From assembly GCA_022494885.1 (NCBI GenBank), contig JAGVSM010002664.1, positions 62,001-126,000 of the forward strand: a stretch of 64,000 bases of DNA. Reading direction: 5' to 3'. Made by a program: the position numbers and the translations under genes. Below the pieces are notes generated by a model. The model was not told where the DNA came from. It ran no database searches and saw only the letters and a program-made list of their open reading frames with translations. The DNA comes from Micrasema longulum. Taxonomy: Eukaryota > Arthropoda > Insecta > Trichoptera > Brachycentridae. Below, piece by piece: positions 22,021 through 34,680 of the stretch. How positions within the stretch are numbered: the first letter of the stretch is position 1; each line of letters begins with the position of its first letter.

Positions 22021-22224
22021 TACGAATCCTTGGTTTTTGCTATTAACAAGGAATTTGTTAAAATGACTTTCGATAAAATACACGTTCCAAAAAAGCATAC
22101 AAAAACGATTTTCGTTTGATTTCAATACTCTATAAATGGTGCGAAATGAAGGGGAATATAATATACGTGATATGGCCTGAAATTACATATTAATATTATC
22201 ATTGCTCAGTCAACGTATGTAGTT

Positions 22225-22585
22225 AGCCCAACTCTCGTATAATGATAATACGCATACTATATATGACTACCTATATTATTTCCTCTAGGGAGTTAAGTTG
22301 GACCCCAAAGTTTAACACGTGCTATCGTGCAAGTTTGTTCTTCAAACATGCGTCGCCATATTTCTGTCCGGTGCCGGTGCTGGAAACACGTGCGTTATGG
22401 AAAGAGGAACCCTTGCAAATGTGGAAAAGAAAATGCCGCAGGTTTTTCGGGATCCTATCAAAAAGGAATTTTAGGTCTGGGATTTCGGGAACTCGAGATA
22501 TTCGGGAAATATTCGAGGGTTCACCTGACGCGCATTTCAAAAATCGCAGATGGCAAATTAATATAAGCATTCACCTTTTTTGAAC
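22225..22585 (+). other. Higher-GC island with overlapping open frames
   Basis: A patch richer in GC than its surroundings has a 113-codon plus frame (22242-22583), a 79-codon plus frame (22327-22566) and an 82-codon minus frame (22322-22570), all overlapping. The 113-residue frame contains PVPVLETRALWKEEPLQMW and RKCRRFFGILSKRNF. I recognise no domain. It could be a captured exon, a decayed element or chance. Confidence 0.25.
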
Positions 22586-22694
22586 ACGCTAATGTTAGTC
22601 CTTCTTAACTTTGTTACCTGTTGTACTCATTTTTTTTATTTCAATCTTTTTAGTTATATTATTTTCATATTTTGGATGTTTGCAGCAGTAACTT

Positions 22695-24335
22695 TGTAGT
22701 TCATTTTTATATTTTATTTATTTTATTTTATTTTATTTCATTTGGGAAATCAACAGTTCTACATGCATATTTATAGTAAACAAACAGATATAGTGTATAA
22801 ACTCAGAACTAATAACAGATTTCCACATAGTATACAAAGTTAGTAAAGAAAATATATTACATATCAAATAAATACATATAATTTATACAGGCGGCCTCCG
22901 TGGTGTAGTGGTCAAGACGCTTGACTCACACACGAAAGGTTCCGGGTTCGATTCCCGGTGAGAACACAAAAAATTAAAAATGTGTATTTTCTCAAGCCTG
23001 GGTGTTCTGTGATGTAATTCACCACTGTAATTGGGCCTCCTGGCCTGTTGTGGTGCAAAAATAAATAAATAAAATAAAATACATATAAAAATGTTATTTT
23101 CATGTACTCAATAATCAAAGAATTTTTAAATATTTATTGAACATTAAGTTACTGTAAATTGGGCGGGATTAGGACAAGAATGCTTGAAGAAAGGATAAGG
23201 AGGGGAAGGGAGATGTACATAATCATTATTATAATGCCTACTAAGTTGCATAATGCATTTTTAGTGTAAATTTTAAATCTGACAGAGTGATGTTTGTGTA
23301 ATCTATATTTTTAAATTTTGTGTTGTACACTGAAAAAGTCCTATCCTAAAAATAAATATCCTAAAATTTTTTAACATACGATGTTTAACTTATTGGTACA
23401 TGAAACAGATGGTACCGTTTACAAATCCTGGCTGGCACATGTATTGTTATTAAACCAAGCAGCTCTGTACAGTCAACCATTCCTGTCGTAAAGCAGTAGT
23501 TGGTCCGCACACACTCTGCGGAATTGTAGAGAAATTATTCCAAGGAAGGTGGAGGCAGTGAGAGTAGATACATAAGAAATACCGGTTTTGTATTTAAGGT
23601 ACTTTATAAATTTGTTTTGAATATTTTCTATTCTACTTTTATATATGGCATACTGGGGATTCCATATCTGAGATGCGTATTCCAAATGGCTTCTAACAAA
23701 TATATAATATAATGAAATTAGGGCCTTTGGATTATCAAAGTGTTTACTCGTTCGAATTATGAAACCGAACATGCTCAATGCTTTGGAGGTAATTTTATTG
23801 ATATGCGATTCAAAAAGTAGTTTTGAGTCTAAAACAATCCCAAGATCTTTAATTTCGTGCTTTCTCATTAGTACATTATTGTTTAGTTTGTAATCAAAAT
23901 TAAGAATTTTTCTTTTTCTTCTGAATGTAATACAGACACATTTATTTATATTCAAAACCGAGATTTAACTTAAGTGTATATTTTCATATCATCGGCATAA
24001 TAAAGAAATTTTGAATAACGAAAGCAAACATCAATGTCATTTAAATATATAAGAAATAATAGGGGACCGAGTAGACTTCCCTGGGGAACACCAGAAGAGA
24101 TTTCTGCCCAGTCAGATTTATACCCACCAATTACTACCGATTGACATCAATTACTAATATATGATATCAGCCAGCGCAGAAGATCACCATGTATACCTAT
24201 AGCCAAAAGTTTGCGTGTTAAGACTGAATGGTCAATTTTGTCAAAGGCTTTACTGTAGTCAGCATATATAGCATCAGTTTGGAAACCACTTTCCATTGTG
24301 TTTAAAATATCATTGTATTATGTGTATTCTAATTA
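22695..24335 (-). pseudogene. LINE with recognisable reverse transcriptase domain
   Basis: Best RT in the window. From 24330 downward: YADYSKAFDKIDHSV (catalytic motif A), LLRWLISYISN, a stop, then SGVPQGSLLGPLLFLIYLND (motif B) and FLYYADDMKIY (motif C with the YADD catalytic pair). A gap of roughly 25-30 residues and a frame change lead into the 160-codon open frame 23955-23473 (NINKCVCITF, IKDLGIVLDSKLLFE, RSHLEYASQIWNP). The 3' UTR runs to an (ATTTT)n tail at about 22695 and is interrupted by a SINE at 22891. Jockey/CR1-like; the 5' half and endonuclease are missing. Confidence 0.85.
22891..23080 (+). mobile_element. tRNA-derived SINE, family 2, full-length
   Basis: Head GCGGCCTCCGTGGTGTAGTG, GTCAAGACGCTTGACTC, and B-box within GGTTCCGGGTTCGATTCC. 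The body ends TGTTGTGGTGCAAAAATAAA with an (AAAT)n tail. It lies antisense inside the LINE 3' UTR. AATACATATAA occurs on both sides, but not exactly at the borders. The 22912-23118 minus frame is its antisense. Confidence 0.9.
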
Positions 24336-24399
24336 ATTACAAAGGCATGCCACTACCTACGTATGACATCGTATTATTAATTATAATATCATAGAGATA

Positions 24400-24920
24400 T
24401 ATGGGAATGATGAGAGAAATCCAAAATCTCTTCAAGAGGGCAATATCAAGGGAGTTGAGGCAGCGTCGTAGCTACGGGCTGGATAGGCGGGTGGCTTCCA
24501 GAAGTGCTACCCTCAGAAAGGGCACACTTTGCAGACCCAAAGCCTTCTTCTCTCTTTTTTTTTCCCAGAACATAAGTTTTACAAAAATGAAAATCTTGCT
24601 AGGGGCGTTAATGTCGTGTCGAGGGTCGAGGCATCACTAGGCTTACGATTATTATTCATTTTTGCACTACTACTGGCCAGAACGCCTAACTCCAATAATA
24701 AATTACAGCACAGGAAACCTAGACTTGACGAAACTAACATTGCATTTTTGACACCAATACTTTGGGTTCGTTTAAATTTTTGTACACAAGCACCGGATTT
24801 CACCCCCAAGCTCATTCAGCTCTTCAACTTCATCAAAACCAGCAGGTAGAAGAATTGAAAAAATATGGATGATTAGTAGAATGGTAAATGTGACACGGTG
24901 TGTCAGTCACAAATAACCAA
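24400..24920. other. Overlapping frames; decayed SINE family 2 fragment inside
   Basis: Plus frames 24401-24640 and 24529-24849 show no domain, though an Arg-rich stretch (RELRQRRSYGLDRRVASR) is notable. The bases 24661-24745 (TTTGCACTACTACTGGCCAG, TAAATTACAGCACAGG) match the 3' part of SINE family 2 on the minus strand with many changes. Confidence 0.35.
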
Positions 24921-24924
24921 TCAC

Positions 24925-26095
24925 ATTCGGAGTACCTCAAGGTAGCATTTTGGGACTAATTCTTTTCTTACTGTATAAAATGACCTTAATCCTCAAGTAG
25001 AAAATATGAAAATATTAAGCTTTGCTGATGACACTATTATTTTCATTGGTGAAAACACTCGGGAGAAAACTTTCTAAACAGCAAAAAAGTGCTTTTCACG
25101 ATTAGGGTTGTTAGTCGAATCTTCTGACGTTAAACGAAGAAAATACAAAATTCAATAATTTTAGTACAACAAAAAAAAGACGACCTAAGAGTGATAAATT
25201 AATGATACATTATTGCAATAAAACTGATCTAGATAGTGACAAATGCACATGTAATTTTATGAAAAAAATTAAAAGTATAAGATATTTAGGAATCGAAATC
25301 GATTGTACATTGAACTGAACAATTCACATAGATAATGTTTGATCAAAAGCTAAAAAACTTATCTGTATATTTAATACCGTAAGAAACATTCCTAAAAAAA
25401 TAAACTTTAAATCAAGTATACTACTCAATGTGACAAATCATTGTAGATTACGAATAATTACATGGGGTGGAGCCAACAAAAGTGTTGTGTATACCTTAGA
25501 AATAGCACAAAAGTATGTACTCAAGGCTCTGCTCGGGGTCCCTATCAGAACACCCACAACGGAGGTGTTTGAACGAGTAGGTGTTCTGGAGGTCAGGCAA
25601 CTGTACGCTAGGGCACTTTTCGTTCACGCACATAAAATGGTGGGAATAAATATAATACAATCGATGAAACAAGATAAAAAAAGAGACAACTATTTGTGCC
25701 ACCTAAAATGGCAACGTCGTTTGGTCAGAGGAGTCACATACATGTACCTTGCTCCCAAAATTTTCAACACTACCTCTTGATTTAAAATCAAATACAAATA
25801 AACAGAAATTCAAATTATTTGTTAAAATATGGCTTCTGGATTAAGGTCCCGAAAACTGCCTTGAGATGGTCACCCTACCAAAACCGTACTCTATTTGAAC
25901 TCGGAATTATTGCTGCATGTCTGCTATTTGTTTTATGTTTATATCAATACAGTGTTTATATTACAATATTTATTTATTATGTACTAGAACATAATATTAA
26001 AATAATGTTAATGAATGCCTCGACACGGGTTATGCTCAGTGAAGTGTTCATATAGAAAATATAAAAATAAATATTTTAACTGAAATAAATAAATG
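24925..26095 (+). pseudogene. LINE reverse transcriptase remnant and 3' end
   Basis: Plus strand: VPQGSILGLILFLLY (motif B), MKILSFADDTIIF (motif C with FADD), SIRYLGIEIDCTLN, KAKKLICIFNTVRNI, then the open 116-codon frame 25430-25780 (RIITWGGANKSVVYTLEIAQ, VLKALLGVPIRTPTTEVFER). Frameshifts and stops break the first part. The tail ends near AAATAAATAAATG. It is a member of the family at 10570-11345, in the opposite orientation. Confidence 0.85.
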
Positions 26096-27444
26096 CGGTG
26101 GGTCTTCCTATCGGTTTCACTCATACAAAAGAGCAATATTTTTTTGTAAACAAACAAGTAGCTCTGTCAAAATGATCAAATTTCATATAACGTGATTTTC
26201 ATTGAATATATGTCAACTACTTTCACATCCCCTTTTACTGGGAGTTTGGCAAATTATATGGAGGGTCTTGGTCGGATATTATCATTCATCCTCATAACCA
26301 TATTGCGAACACAAACAGCAGCAAAAACTGCATTTACTTGAATCACAAAAGCCTATGTCCATTAAAGTAATTTTGAAAATTTAATAACTTTATATAAGAT
26401 TATAAGTGTCGTTATTTAAAAAAATTCTAACTCTGACGCCCTTTACATAACTCATCAAAAACCACTAATTTAAAGGTTATAAACTACATCAATTGAATCA
26501 AATCACGGTGAAAGGATTGTTAGTAGTCAGGTACTACGTTTGACAATTTCAACATCACGTTCATACCCAGAAACATTGGGCTCCCTGGACAATACGTAAA
26601 ATTTAATTTACGAACCATTCTGCACATTCTCTCAAAGACGATAAGTTCGCGATTGTCTTCGTTGCGTCTGCACTATAGGTAAATACGAACTGTGAGTATC
26701 AAAAATATAAAACTTGAGGGTTCCGTGGAATTTGTACTGTGCTACGCAAAGATTGCAGAATAAAATGTTTCTTCATAGCCTATTTCAAGTAACGAACGCA
26801 AGTTTGAAACACCATCTAGTTTTAAACATATGTTTACTAAGAGTTCGTTCGAGTTTCCGCACAAGACGAGCAAATATGTATGTGTTAGTGAGTTTCCAAA
26901 GCTTAGTTCACTTGATGTAATTAATTTCAGAATAAAACACAAGTCGTTTTATTTTTAATACATATTTAACTCTTAAAAAGGCTTTGCTGAAAAAATCCTT
27001 TAGATACGGTGCTATAACGTCGTTTTACATTAAGTTCAAGACGGATTATTCTGAAGCACAGATATTTGAAAAAAAAAAACATAGAGACATACATTTTTAT
27101 AATTATTTTTTTCACAATTCTTTTGTTTAACTTAATTTTATTTCTTTAACTCAATCTTTATTCTTATCTTTCACTAACAATAATTTTTGTTATTACTTAA
27201 ATTGATTTTACACACTTATTTTATATAATTTATGAAAGATAGTGGAGTTCTATAATTGAGAATATATATAAAGAACGTTAGTAATGCTTACTTAAAAAAT
27301 GTATGTTTTTTATGTATCCTTGTTAATCTTCCAAATAAATAATAATAATAAAAAAAATAATGCAAATAAAAAAATAATAATTCAGGCCAACGGGCCTATA
27401 ATAATAGTAAAATAAATTAAAAATCGTAATGACGGTGGTTATTT
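26096..27444. other. 1.3 kb with no recognised gene
   Basis: AT-rich. Frames 26714-26920 (plus) and 26742-26942 (minus) overlap and lack motifs. Confidence 0.35.
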
Positions 27445-27905
27445 AACTAGCGTACGCTCCCGCCAACTACCAATAACCAACTGATTCAAACAAATAAGAA
27501 AAACACACACGACTGGTGTTTTCCTTGACTTATGCACACTACATACATTTATCTTGCTAAATGGATGCTGTGATCTTTTTCGTACAAACACCGACCACAA
27601 AACAATGTACTTGTCTTCTTTGTTATTGGTTCTATTTTCGTACTCTTTTTTATACAGTTAAAAATATTTGTTGTTGTATTTGTATCACTTTCATTCATTT
27701 TATAATTCTTCGCAAGGTAAGTAAAAATATTTTGTCACATTGAAATCCTGCATATTTGTACAAATTTCAATTTTAAAATCAGGCCGGTAACTGAAAATTT
27801 AAAAATTACAAAAAATAAAACATCATAATAAAAAAAAAGAAAGATAATATATCAAGCATTGTATCCTATGTGGACTCATGTGACTTCGTAGCCACACAAG
27901 AGTAA
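27445..27905 (+). repeat. Repeat family Z, plus copy
   Basis: Starts TAACTAGCGTACGCTC and ends ATATCAAGCATTGTATCC. The complement of 43895-44310 carries the same blocks in order (AACTAGCGTGC, CAAGTCTTGTATCGTATG, CACACAAGA). Both copies keep an AACTAGCGT end, so this is probably an element terminus. No coding. Confidence 0.55.
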
Positions 27906-27998
27906 AAATATTAAGTTACTTTTTTAAATATATAAGCAGCTATTTGGTGTTCTGAAAATGTTTGGTCCAACACTTATTTATTTATTTATAACTTTATT

Positions 27999-28145
27999 GT
28001 GCACCTCTTGGTGTAATGGTCAGCGCGTATGCATACCGTGCAAGAGATCTTGGGTTCGACTTCCGAATGTGATTTAACACTAGAATTTATTCATTATATT
28101 GCAAAAGTGCCTTTTACAATATAAAACATAACATTATAGTGAGTT
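27999..28145 (+). mobile_element. SINE family 3, head fragment
   Basis: CACCTCTTGGTGTAATGGTC, A-box CAGCGCGTATGCATACC and B-box-like GGGTTCGACTTCC, then the family-3 AACACTAGAAT. The 3' part is lost. Confidence 0.7.
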
Positions 28146-28354
28146 AAGTTATTTAAAAATTACAATCAATGTTAAAACATGGATATATAAAAAGAAAAAT
28201 AATAATAACAAGATAAATATTTATACGTATACGAATGTTGGCTTACAAAAGATATAAAAAAGTCGGTATATTATGAACATAAAATGAATTAACAACAGCT
28301 CATTAGCATAAGTAGCTTTTGCAAATCAATCGTTAATCCTTATCATAGAACATC

Positions 28355-28625
28355 ATAAATTATTTATTTATTTTAATGAAACAAACAGTTGACAATGACA
28401 TAATAACATTTTTAAAAAATACAGCTTAAATACCGACCAGCGAAGTTTCTAAATAAGAAGCATACATATATTATTAAATTGTGTTACAACAAAACGGTGT
28501 TTTTATGTGTATTTGTATGAGAGTAAGTGTCGATGTGTGTTTATGTGTATTAGTGTGGGAGTAAGTGTTCAGGTGTGTAAGTGTAAGTTAGTGTGAGCAT
28601 CATTAAATAGTAAGTGGGATCGTAT
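28355..28625 (-). mobile_element. LINE-type 3' tail with a GT-rich block
   Basis: Minus-strand (AAAT)n tail at 28355-28380 followed by sequence leading into a GT-rich stretch (28495-28605, with TGTGTGTTTATGTG). A similar arrangement is at 34395-34680. No coding part is recognised. Confidence 0.4.
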
Positions 28626-29485
28626 CGCAGCCAGAAATAATGAGTCGTAATTTAATTTTAAACAAATTAAGGAGCATATATATCAATAGACGAAAAAAAG
28701 CATTATAAAGAGATTATTTTAATTCACAGAGACTCGAGTTAAAAATGTCGATATGATACATTCATTTTCTCGTATTTTATCGTACGTGGTCTGACTTTTC
28801 TGCATACAAACGTATTCACGCATTTTCCCCTGAAATATGACACTAGATCAGTGATTTTTTTTACACACGATAGGTTACTATTGGCGTGTTTTAATAAAAA
28901 AAAAAACAATTGTTTATTATAGTATGTATATTTTGGGGTTCGGAAAATGGAACAACGAAACGTCGATTTAACAAATTTTAGTTACACATAATCAGTCTGA
29001 TATTCAGTTGTCTTTTTTGCTCACAGTATCAAGAATTCACTTGTGAGAAAGTGACAGAAAAACAATGTTTAAATTTCTTTTCATAGAAATTCTCAACCAT
29101 CGCAAGTTCTGTGTTGAATCGGGACGAATAATACGTGTACTAAAAAAATAAAGTACAAAAATAATATTCAGCATATCGCTTTTATAATAATAAAAGTAAA
29201 TATTTGATGTACATGAAACAACCAACTCAAATAATTGAGAAACCATCCCGGAGTTCCTAATTCAAATCCCTTCTCCCAAAGAAAATTTTGTTTGTTTAGA
29301 GTTTAATGCGCTCTACCAAAATAAATTTCTCGGTACGGTAAAGAAGAGGTGTCTTTGTGCAAAAGTCTTGCGAGTTTTGGGTATATACAGTAGAACTACG
29401 TTCATTCTGAACTTCAGTCATCCGGATTTCCAAATATTTGGTTCATTATCATGGACTGTAAACTTACCTTTAATTAACATATTGA
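28626..29485. other. Nothing recognised
   Basis: A 69-codon minus frame at 29037-29246 has no motif. Confidence 0.35.
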
Positions 29486-29489
29486 TACT

Positions 29490-30170
29490 ATGATTAATAA
29501 GTCCCTAAAACTCTTGGGTTTTGTTAGCGGGACATCTAGTGACTTTACTAATATGTTCACGGTTAAAACACTATATTGCTCACTTGTTCCTCCTCTTTTA
29601 GAATATGCATCCGTGATCTGGTCTCCCTTCTATGTAGGCCGAATAAATCATATGGAATCAGTGCACAATCGTTTGATAAGAAAAGTAGTATGAATGATTG
29701 GCCTCGAGAGGGGAGACTACACTTACGGAGAAATGGAGTCAATGTTAAAAATCTCAAATCTACAAAAACGTAGAAATAACATTGAATCCATATTTATGTT
29801 TAATTTACTGAATGGCTTAATTGATGTACCATCGTTACTGGAACAAGTGGCATTCAATGTTCCGATCCACCGGTTGCGAAATAATAATGTGCTGTTCCTC
29901 GATCAACACAGCACAAACTATGGCTTGCATACACCAATGTTCCGATTGTGTCGTATTGTAAACTCAAAACAAGTTCCGGACTTTTTTGGTGTAAGCAATA
30001 GATTTAAAAATTCCGGATCTTGTTTTGATGTAGTAATTTTTTTTTTTTTTGTCCTAGCTTTAATTTTATTTAATTGTATTTTATTTTATTGGTGCCTTTA
30101 TTATAAAAAAATGTATATACCATTATTAGAATGGACTGCATAAGTCCGTCAAATAAATAAATAAATCATT
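29490..30170 (+). pseudogene. LINE RT C-terminus and 3' end
   Basis: Frames at 29490-29693 (LKLLGFVSGTSSDF, LVPPLLEYASVIWSPFYVGR) and 29694-30143 (NLQKRRNNIESIFMFNLLNG) are the C-terminal part of a Jockey/CR1-like reverse transcriptase, separated by one stop at about 29691. The RT catalytic motifs lie upstream and are absent. The tail is CATAAGTCCGTCAAATAAAT plus (AAAT)n. The 149-codon second frame is long but ends in hydrophobic UTR translation. Confidence 0.85.
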
Positions 30171-30835
30171 TTTCATCTAGCACCTTCATGGACTAGAACA
30201 ACTGTTCTGATGAATATGTTAGAGGACACAGAATGATAAGACCCTTATTAATGACTTTTGTGAAATTTGCATTTAGATTCACTTTATTCTAGTGACTATT
30301 CTGTTTTATGTTTTTTTTTAAATGTTACTATTTAAAACCGATTCTAAAAAGTACTTCTTAACATATAAAAAATATGTGATTCAAAACTTGACTGGCCGTG
30401 TAAAATGGAGTAAATACAATTCAAATGAGATGTATTTCTACAAATGTGTGGGAAATCAATATAATTTTTGAGCCATTGGCAGTTTTAAAAATATACAAAA
30501 AATAATGCTAAAACCCAAATAGCTTTCAGATACTCTATTCGAGTCAATTAATTTGCTAACTGTAAGAGACCTTTCTGAATCCGGAAATTGAAATTCCGAT
30601 TTCTTCTGTTATCCGAACAATTTTAGTAAACATGCGAAATTTGCTAGAGCATTGGCGGAAGAGTGGGATGTCCTTCGATGAATCTAAATGGGCATGTTTT
30701 TTTTGGCTTAAACGGAATTTTAATAGGATGATCTTCATGGCGGCAATACAGAACCGAACTCAAGTCATGTATTGTATGTTTCCATAAAGAAAGAGAGGGT
30801 TTATCTACTAATACGCTAACGAGTTGGGCTAGGAG
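30171..30835. other. Nothing recognised
   Basis: A 60-codon minus frame at 30556-30738 has no motif; it may be downstream sequence of the LTR-type remnant. Confidence 0.3.
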
Positions 30836-30839
30836 GAGT

Positions 30840-31200
30840 GTATAGGTCAGGGGTCGGTCTGAGCTGCTTCTTCGCCGCCGTGGGGCATTATTGAGGACGC
30901 TGTCCTAATATGTACGATTGGATTTTTAAATTGCGTGGGGTTAATGGAGTTAGTTGATATGTTGGTTGATATGTCATGACTAGAATGATGATACAATTCG
31001 AATAGGTTGATGTTAGATTTTCGTCCTGACCAAAGTGGGGCTAAAAATATGAATAATGAATTTTTTTTGAGCTTAATAGGTTTGAATTATTTGGCCGATA
31101 GTAACGGTTTTAGTTCTCCCGATCATACTTGTTTCTTCCGGTTTACTAAGAAGGTAATGAACTAACATATAAAATATCGCCGTCAGAATTCGAAAAATTA
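30840..31200 (-). repeat. Internal part of an LTR-type remnant, partner of 5465-5835
   Basis: The complement matches 5465-5835 (CAACATATCAACTAACTCC, TTAACCCCACGC, TAGGACAGCGTCCTC, GAAGAAGCAGCTCAG). It follows the leader frame below on the same strand. No enzyme motif is visible. Confidence 0.6.
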
Positions 31201-31790
31201 GATTGAGGGTGTTGCTCTGACGGCAATAAGGGCTGTAATTGACGCGCTACCGACGAGTTAGCGGGTCCACCACTCTTCACGAGGTTATCTCTTCCGCTGT
31301 TTGAAAGCCAGGGAAAACCAAAAAAACAAAGCACACACTGATTTCACTGGCGGCGGGATTCGAAGGGCGAAGCACAAACACTGGTTCACTGCAGCGAAAA
31401 GCCGATTTGACTAATAGTCCTGAAAAGGACCTTTGATTCCAAAGAGAGCACCATGGTCAGGATCCGTAGGGTAAGAAGTCTAGAAGTTGAATCCAAGGAG
31501 CAGGCGAAGGTTTTTTAGAATAGTCGGTATCGGCGGTGAGTAGAGCGGAAGATGATTCAAACACGAGCGAAAGATTACGACTGATCTATTTGACGGCGCT
31601 GCGGCCTTTTATACACAACAAATCTGCGCGGCTGATACCGGCCGGCCAATGGCGGGCGAGATTAAGCCGACCAATCCCGTCGCGAGAGAGATAGCGCGCT
31701 GTCGCCCGCTTTATCTATTTCTCTCTCTCGCCATGTATAAGGACTACCTCCCCTCGCCACCCGCCCGCACTAGGGTGCAGACCACACGGT
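31146..31790 (-). mobile_element. GC-rich promoter, leader and first frame, probably of a retroelement
   Basis: On the minus strand, a GC-rich stretch with a CCAAT-like motif (about 31650) leads to a TATA box and initiator, a leader of about 250 bases and a 62-codon frame starting at 31334 (MLCFFGFPWLSNSGRD). Downstream sequence is repeated at 5465-5835. I infer a 5' LTR or internal promoter of a retroelement. A host promoter with first exon is the alternative. The frame itself shows no domain. Confidence 0.45.
31579..31613 (-). promoter_or_regulatory. TATA box and arthropod initiator
   Basis: Minus strand: TATAAAAGG (31613-31605) and an ATCAGTC initiator whose A lies at 31582, 31 bases downstream of the first T. 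This is the standard pol II spacing, and TCAGT is the preferred arthropod initiator. Confidence 0.65.
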
Positions 31791-34390
31791 AAGAAACACG
31801 TACAAGGAAAATATTATCACTAAACCAAATAATGACAAGGTGATATATTTATAAATTCAATAATAAAACAATAATCTCTAATTCTATAGGCCTCGGTATA
31901 ACGAAAACCACCCTCGAAGGTAACAAAAAAATATATTTATTGTGGAGGTGGCATTTCGTGTTACATATACCACGGTTTTTATTCTAATTATTATTCAAGA
32001 GGCCCCAAGAAGGGCTGCTAAGCTATACGACTTCCGTAACAAGAGCCATTGAAAGCAGTAAATGTAAATTCTAAAAAAACGCGAATCTTCTCCAAACAAA
32101 GAATTTTCGAAAAAAAAAATTGCCTTTCATTAAAGCTAAAAATAATATATTTCTGGATTGTGTGGATCATCAAAGAGGCTCTTTTAAAACGGATCCGGTA
32201 AAGTGGGCGGGGCTTCAATGTCAGAAACCGTTATGTCAGGGCAGTTCTAACTAAGTCTGGCTTTTAATAAAGAATAAAACCCAACGAAACATTAAAACAC
32301 CACGTGCAACGAGCATTAACTTTAAGGTACCTCAATGTAGAACTGCCGTTTCTTTTTTTTTTCATGGTATTATGCTCCAAGTTTTAAACACGTTGGACAT
32401 TATAAATAAATAATTTGAAAAGATTCGGATTCTTTTTCACACACAGAACTCTATCATCCACCTGGATACGGAGAATAATATTATTGTTATTCCACGGGTT
32501 AAAATTAGATAAAATAACTTAATGATTTTTTTCAGTTATTGTTTTATCCCGTGTAACCCTAATATTATTTCAGGAAATTTATCTTCTTAGGGGTCCGAAA
32601 TAACATCGCTTTCAGTTGAAGTACTCCGGGGGTTAAGCAAGTCGATGACACTTGAGGTTATTGATTAAACATAAGGGTAGTTCATCGTCGTTATAGCGGG
32701 ATGCTATTTTTTAGTCAAGTATCTAGATAAGGAACAAGATAATATTTTGTTTTAATTAGTACAAACGAATCTACTTTTACTTTGGTGCAAAAGTTGTAAT
32801 AAAACTTAAAACTCAACAGTTCTCAAAATTGCCAAAGAAATTGTTGTAGACAAGATCTTTTTTACATTTGTAAATTTCAATTTAATATTCCATAAATCTC
32901 TTTTGAATGTGATCTTAAGGTAAAATATTACAAAAAATGCGCCATTAGATTTATTTATTTCACTATTTTTACAATTTATTTTAAAAAGTGATTTGTTTCG
33001 GATTTCGATCAATTAGAAATTGCATGTGTTTAAACAGGATTTATTTTTGAAGCGTGTGTTTTTTTATTGAATCACGTTGAATGAAAAGTAATAATAATTT
33101 TTTACAGAATAAAAAAATAGTGCAAAATAACGTGATACAATTTAAAATGAAAACAGACAAAATAATCATGTCAAAGAAACAATTTACATGATATTCAAAT
33201 TTCTTCATTTTATCATAGTCCGTAGACTGATGACACATAGACGTGCAATAATTTTACTTGAACTATAGATCAACGACCGATGAAGCAAATCATAATTTTA
33301 TATTGAATTAAATTCATTATATTCAGCAAGTCTAGCAATATTTAAATTCGTAAACATGTAAAATAACTTGGGTCCCAATGCAGTGGAATGTCTTTGAAAA
33401 ATATAATTCAATCGTAATTATAATGATATTCATAAATGAGTCGGGTTAAGTTTAGTATTTCATAAAGCTGTTTAACTCATTTGGTGAAGACACAACTACA
33501 AATAATCATATTATTCAAAATACTTATCAAATTAAATCAACATAAATACTCTCGCAAGGTTTTTTCAATGCAACGTATCCTAGTATCAAAAAATTCATGA
33601 CCAATTAGAATTTAAAGTAGTTGATTGGGACATCATCAAATAAAAAAAAACTTTTTTTTTATGAGTGTTTTTTTTAAACACACTATTACACTAACAAAAA
33701 AATCCACAAAGATATAGCCTGTGTCTGGGTACACATTTAAAAAAATCATTGAAGTCTAACTGAAAAAATACGATGGGTATAAATTATTTTTAGTTTTAAA
33801 AATCGAAAATAGTTTTTACAATAATTTTCTAAAAATGCAAATAATTTACAATAAAACCCGGCCTCAGACGTAATGAAAACCTGATTGATATTCAATTTAA
33901 AACAATGAAAAATGTAAATAACTTAAATTTTAAGTATGATTTTTCAAACCCGGATGTTTTGTAAATATAGCTTTAAAAATAATTTTAAAACTAGTACTAA
34001 TTTTCAGAAAGCCTTTAGATAATTTTCTGCGCTTGAGAGGTTTTCCTTTAATGCCAATAAATTTTCTTTTTAGAGAAACGTCTCGTCTTCTTACCTCTCG
34101 CCTTTGAAGATTTCAATGACGCCTTATGTAAATTTGCTGTAGGTTCTAATTCGAGCGTCTGAAGCGAATTGGGGCAGCGGACGCCTGTCGGGAACAGATG
34201 TTCTAAGGGTTGAATGTTAATGCATAACTTGCTTCGACCCAAACCTTACATAGAACAAAGAACCATACACTGTATTAAATGATTTACATTGAATCGATAT
34301 TCACAAAAGAATTATAAATTTTAATAAACACATCTAAATAAAAATATAATATAAATTATTATAAAAATGCAAACCATGTTATTAGTGTTA
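31791..34390. other. 2.6 kb with no recognised gene
   Basis: AT-rich. Minus frames at 32018-32218, 32806-33012, 33041-33238 and 34048-34242 (60-70 codons) have no motif. A few short GC-richer patches (31890-31920, 32590-32650) are not identified. Confidence 0.35.
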
Positions 34391-34394
34391 CTCG

Positions 34395-34680
34395 TTTATT
34401 ATTTTATTTTATTTTCTTTTATTTGAGATTTTTACAGCTATTACATAAACAAAATAATTAGCATAATCTTAACAATACTAAAGCCAATTAAAAAAATCCA
34501 CTGTAAATATAATGACACATAATATATAAGAAAAGAAGTTTAGTATTTGTATTTGTGTGACGTTTGTATTCATGTGTATGTGAATGTGTGTATGCGTGAA
34601 TGAATGAGGGAGAGGATACATGTGCGTGTGGGAATGAATGAGGGAGAGGGTGCGTGTGTGTGGGTGCGTAAGTATGAAAA
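34395..34680 (-). repeat. LINE-like tail and GT-rich degenerate repeats
   Basis: An (ATTTT)n stretch at 34400-34425 reads as a minus-strand poly(A)-rich tail. The region 34555-34670 is GT-rich, with GAATGAATGAGGGAGAGG present twice about 36 bp apart. Confidence 0.5.

Noticed and set aside
22242..22583. Confident host exon
   Set aside because: Long for the region, but three overlapping frames on both strands are equally open and no domain is recognisable; kept only as an unidentified island.
22891..22962. Real tRNA gene
   Set aside because: The 5' and 3' ends of the tRNA-like part are not complementary and the sequence recurs as a SINE at 15851-16024.
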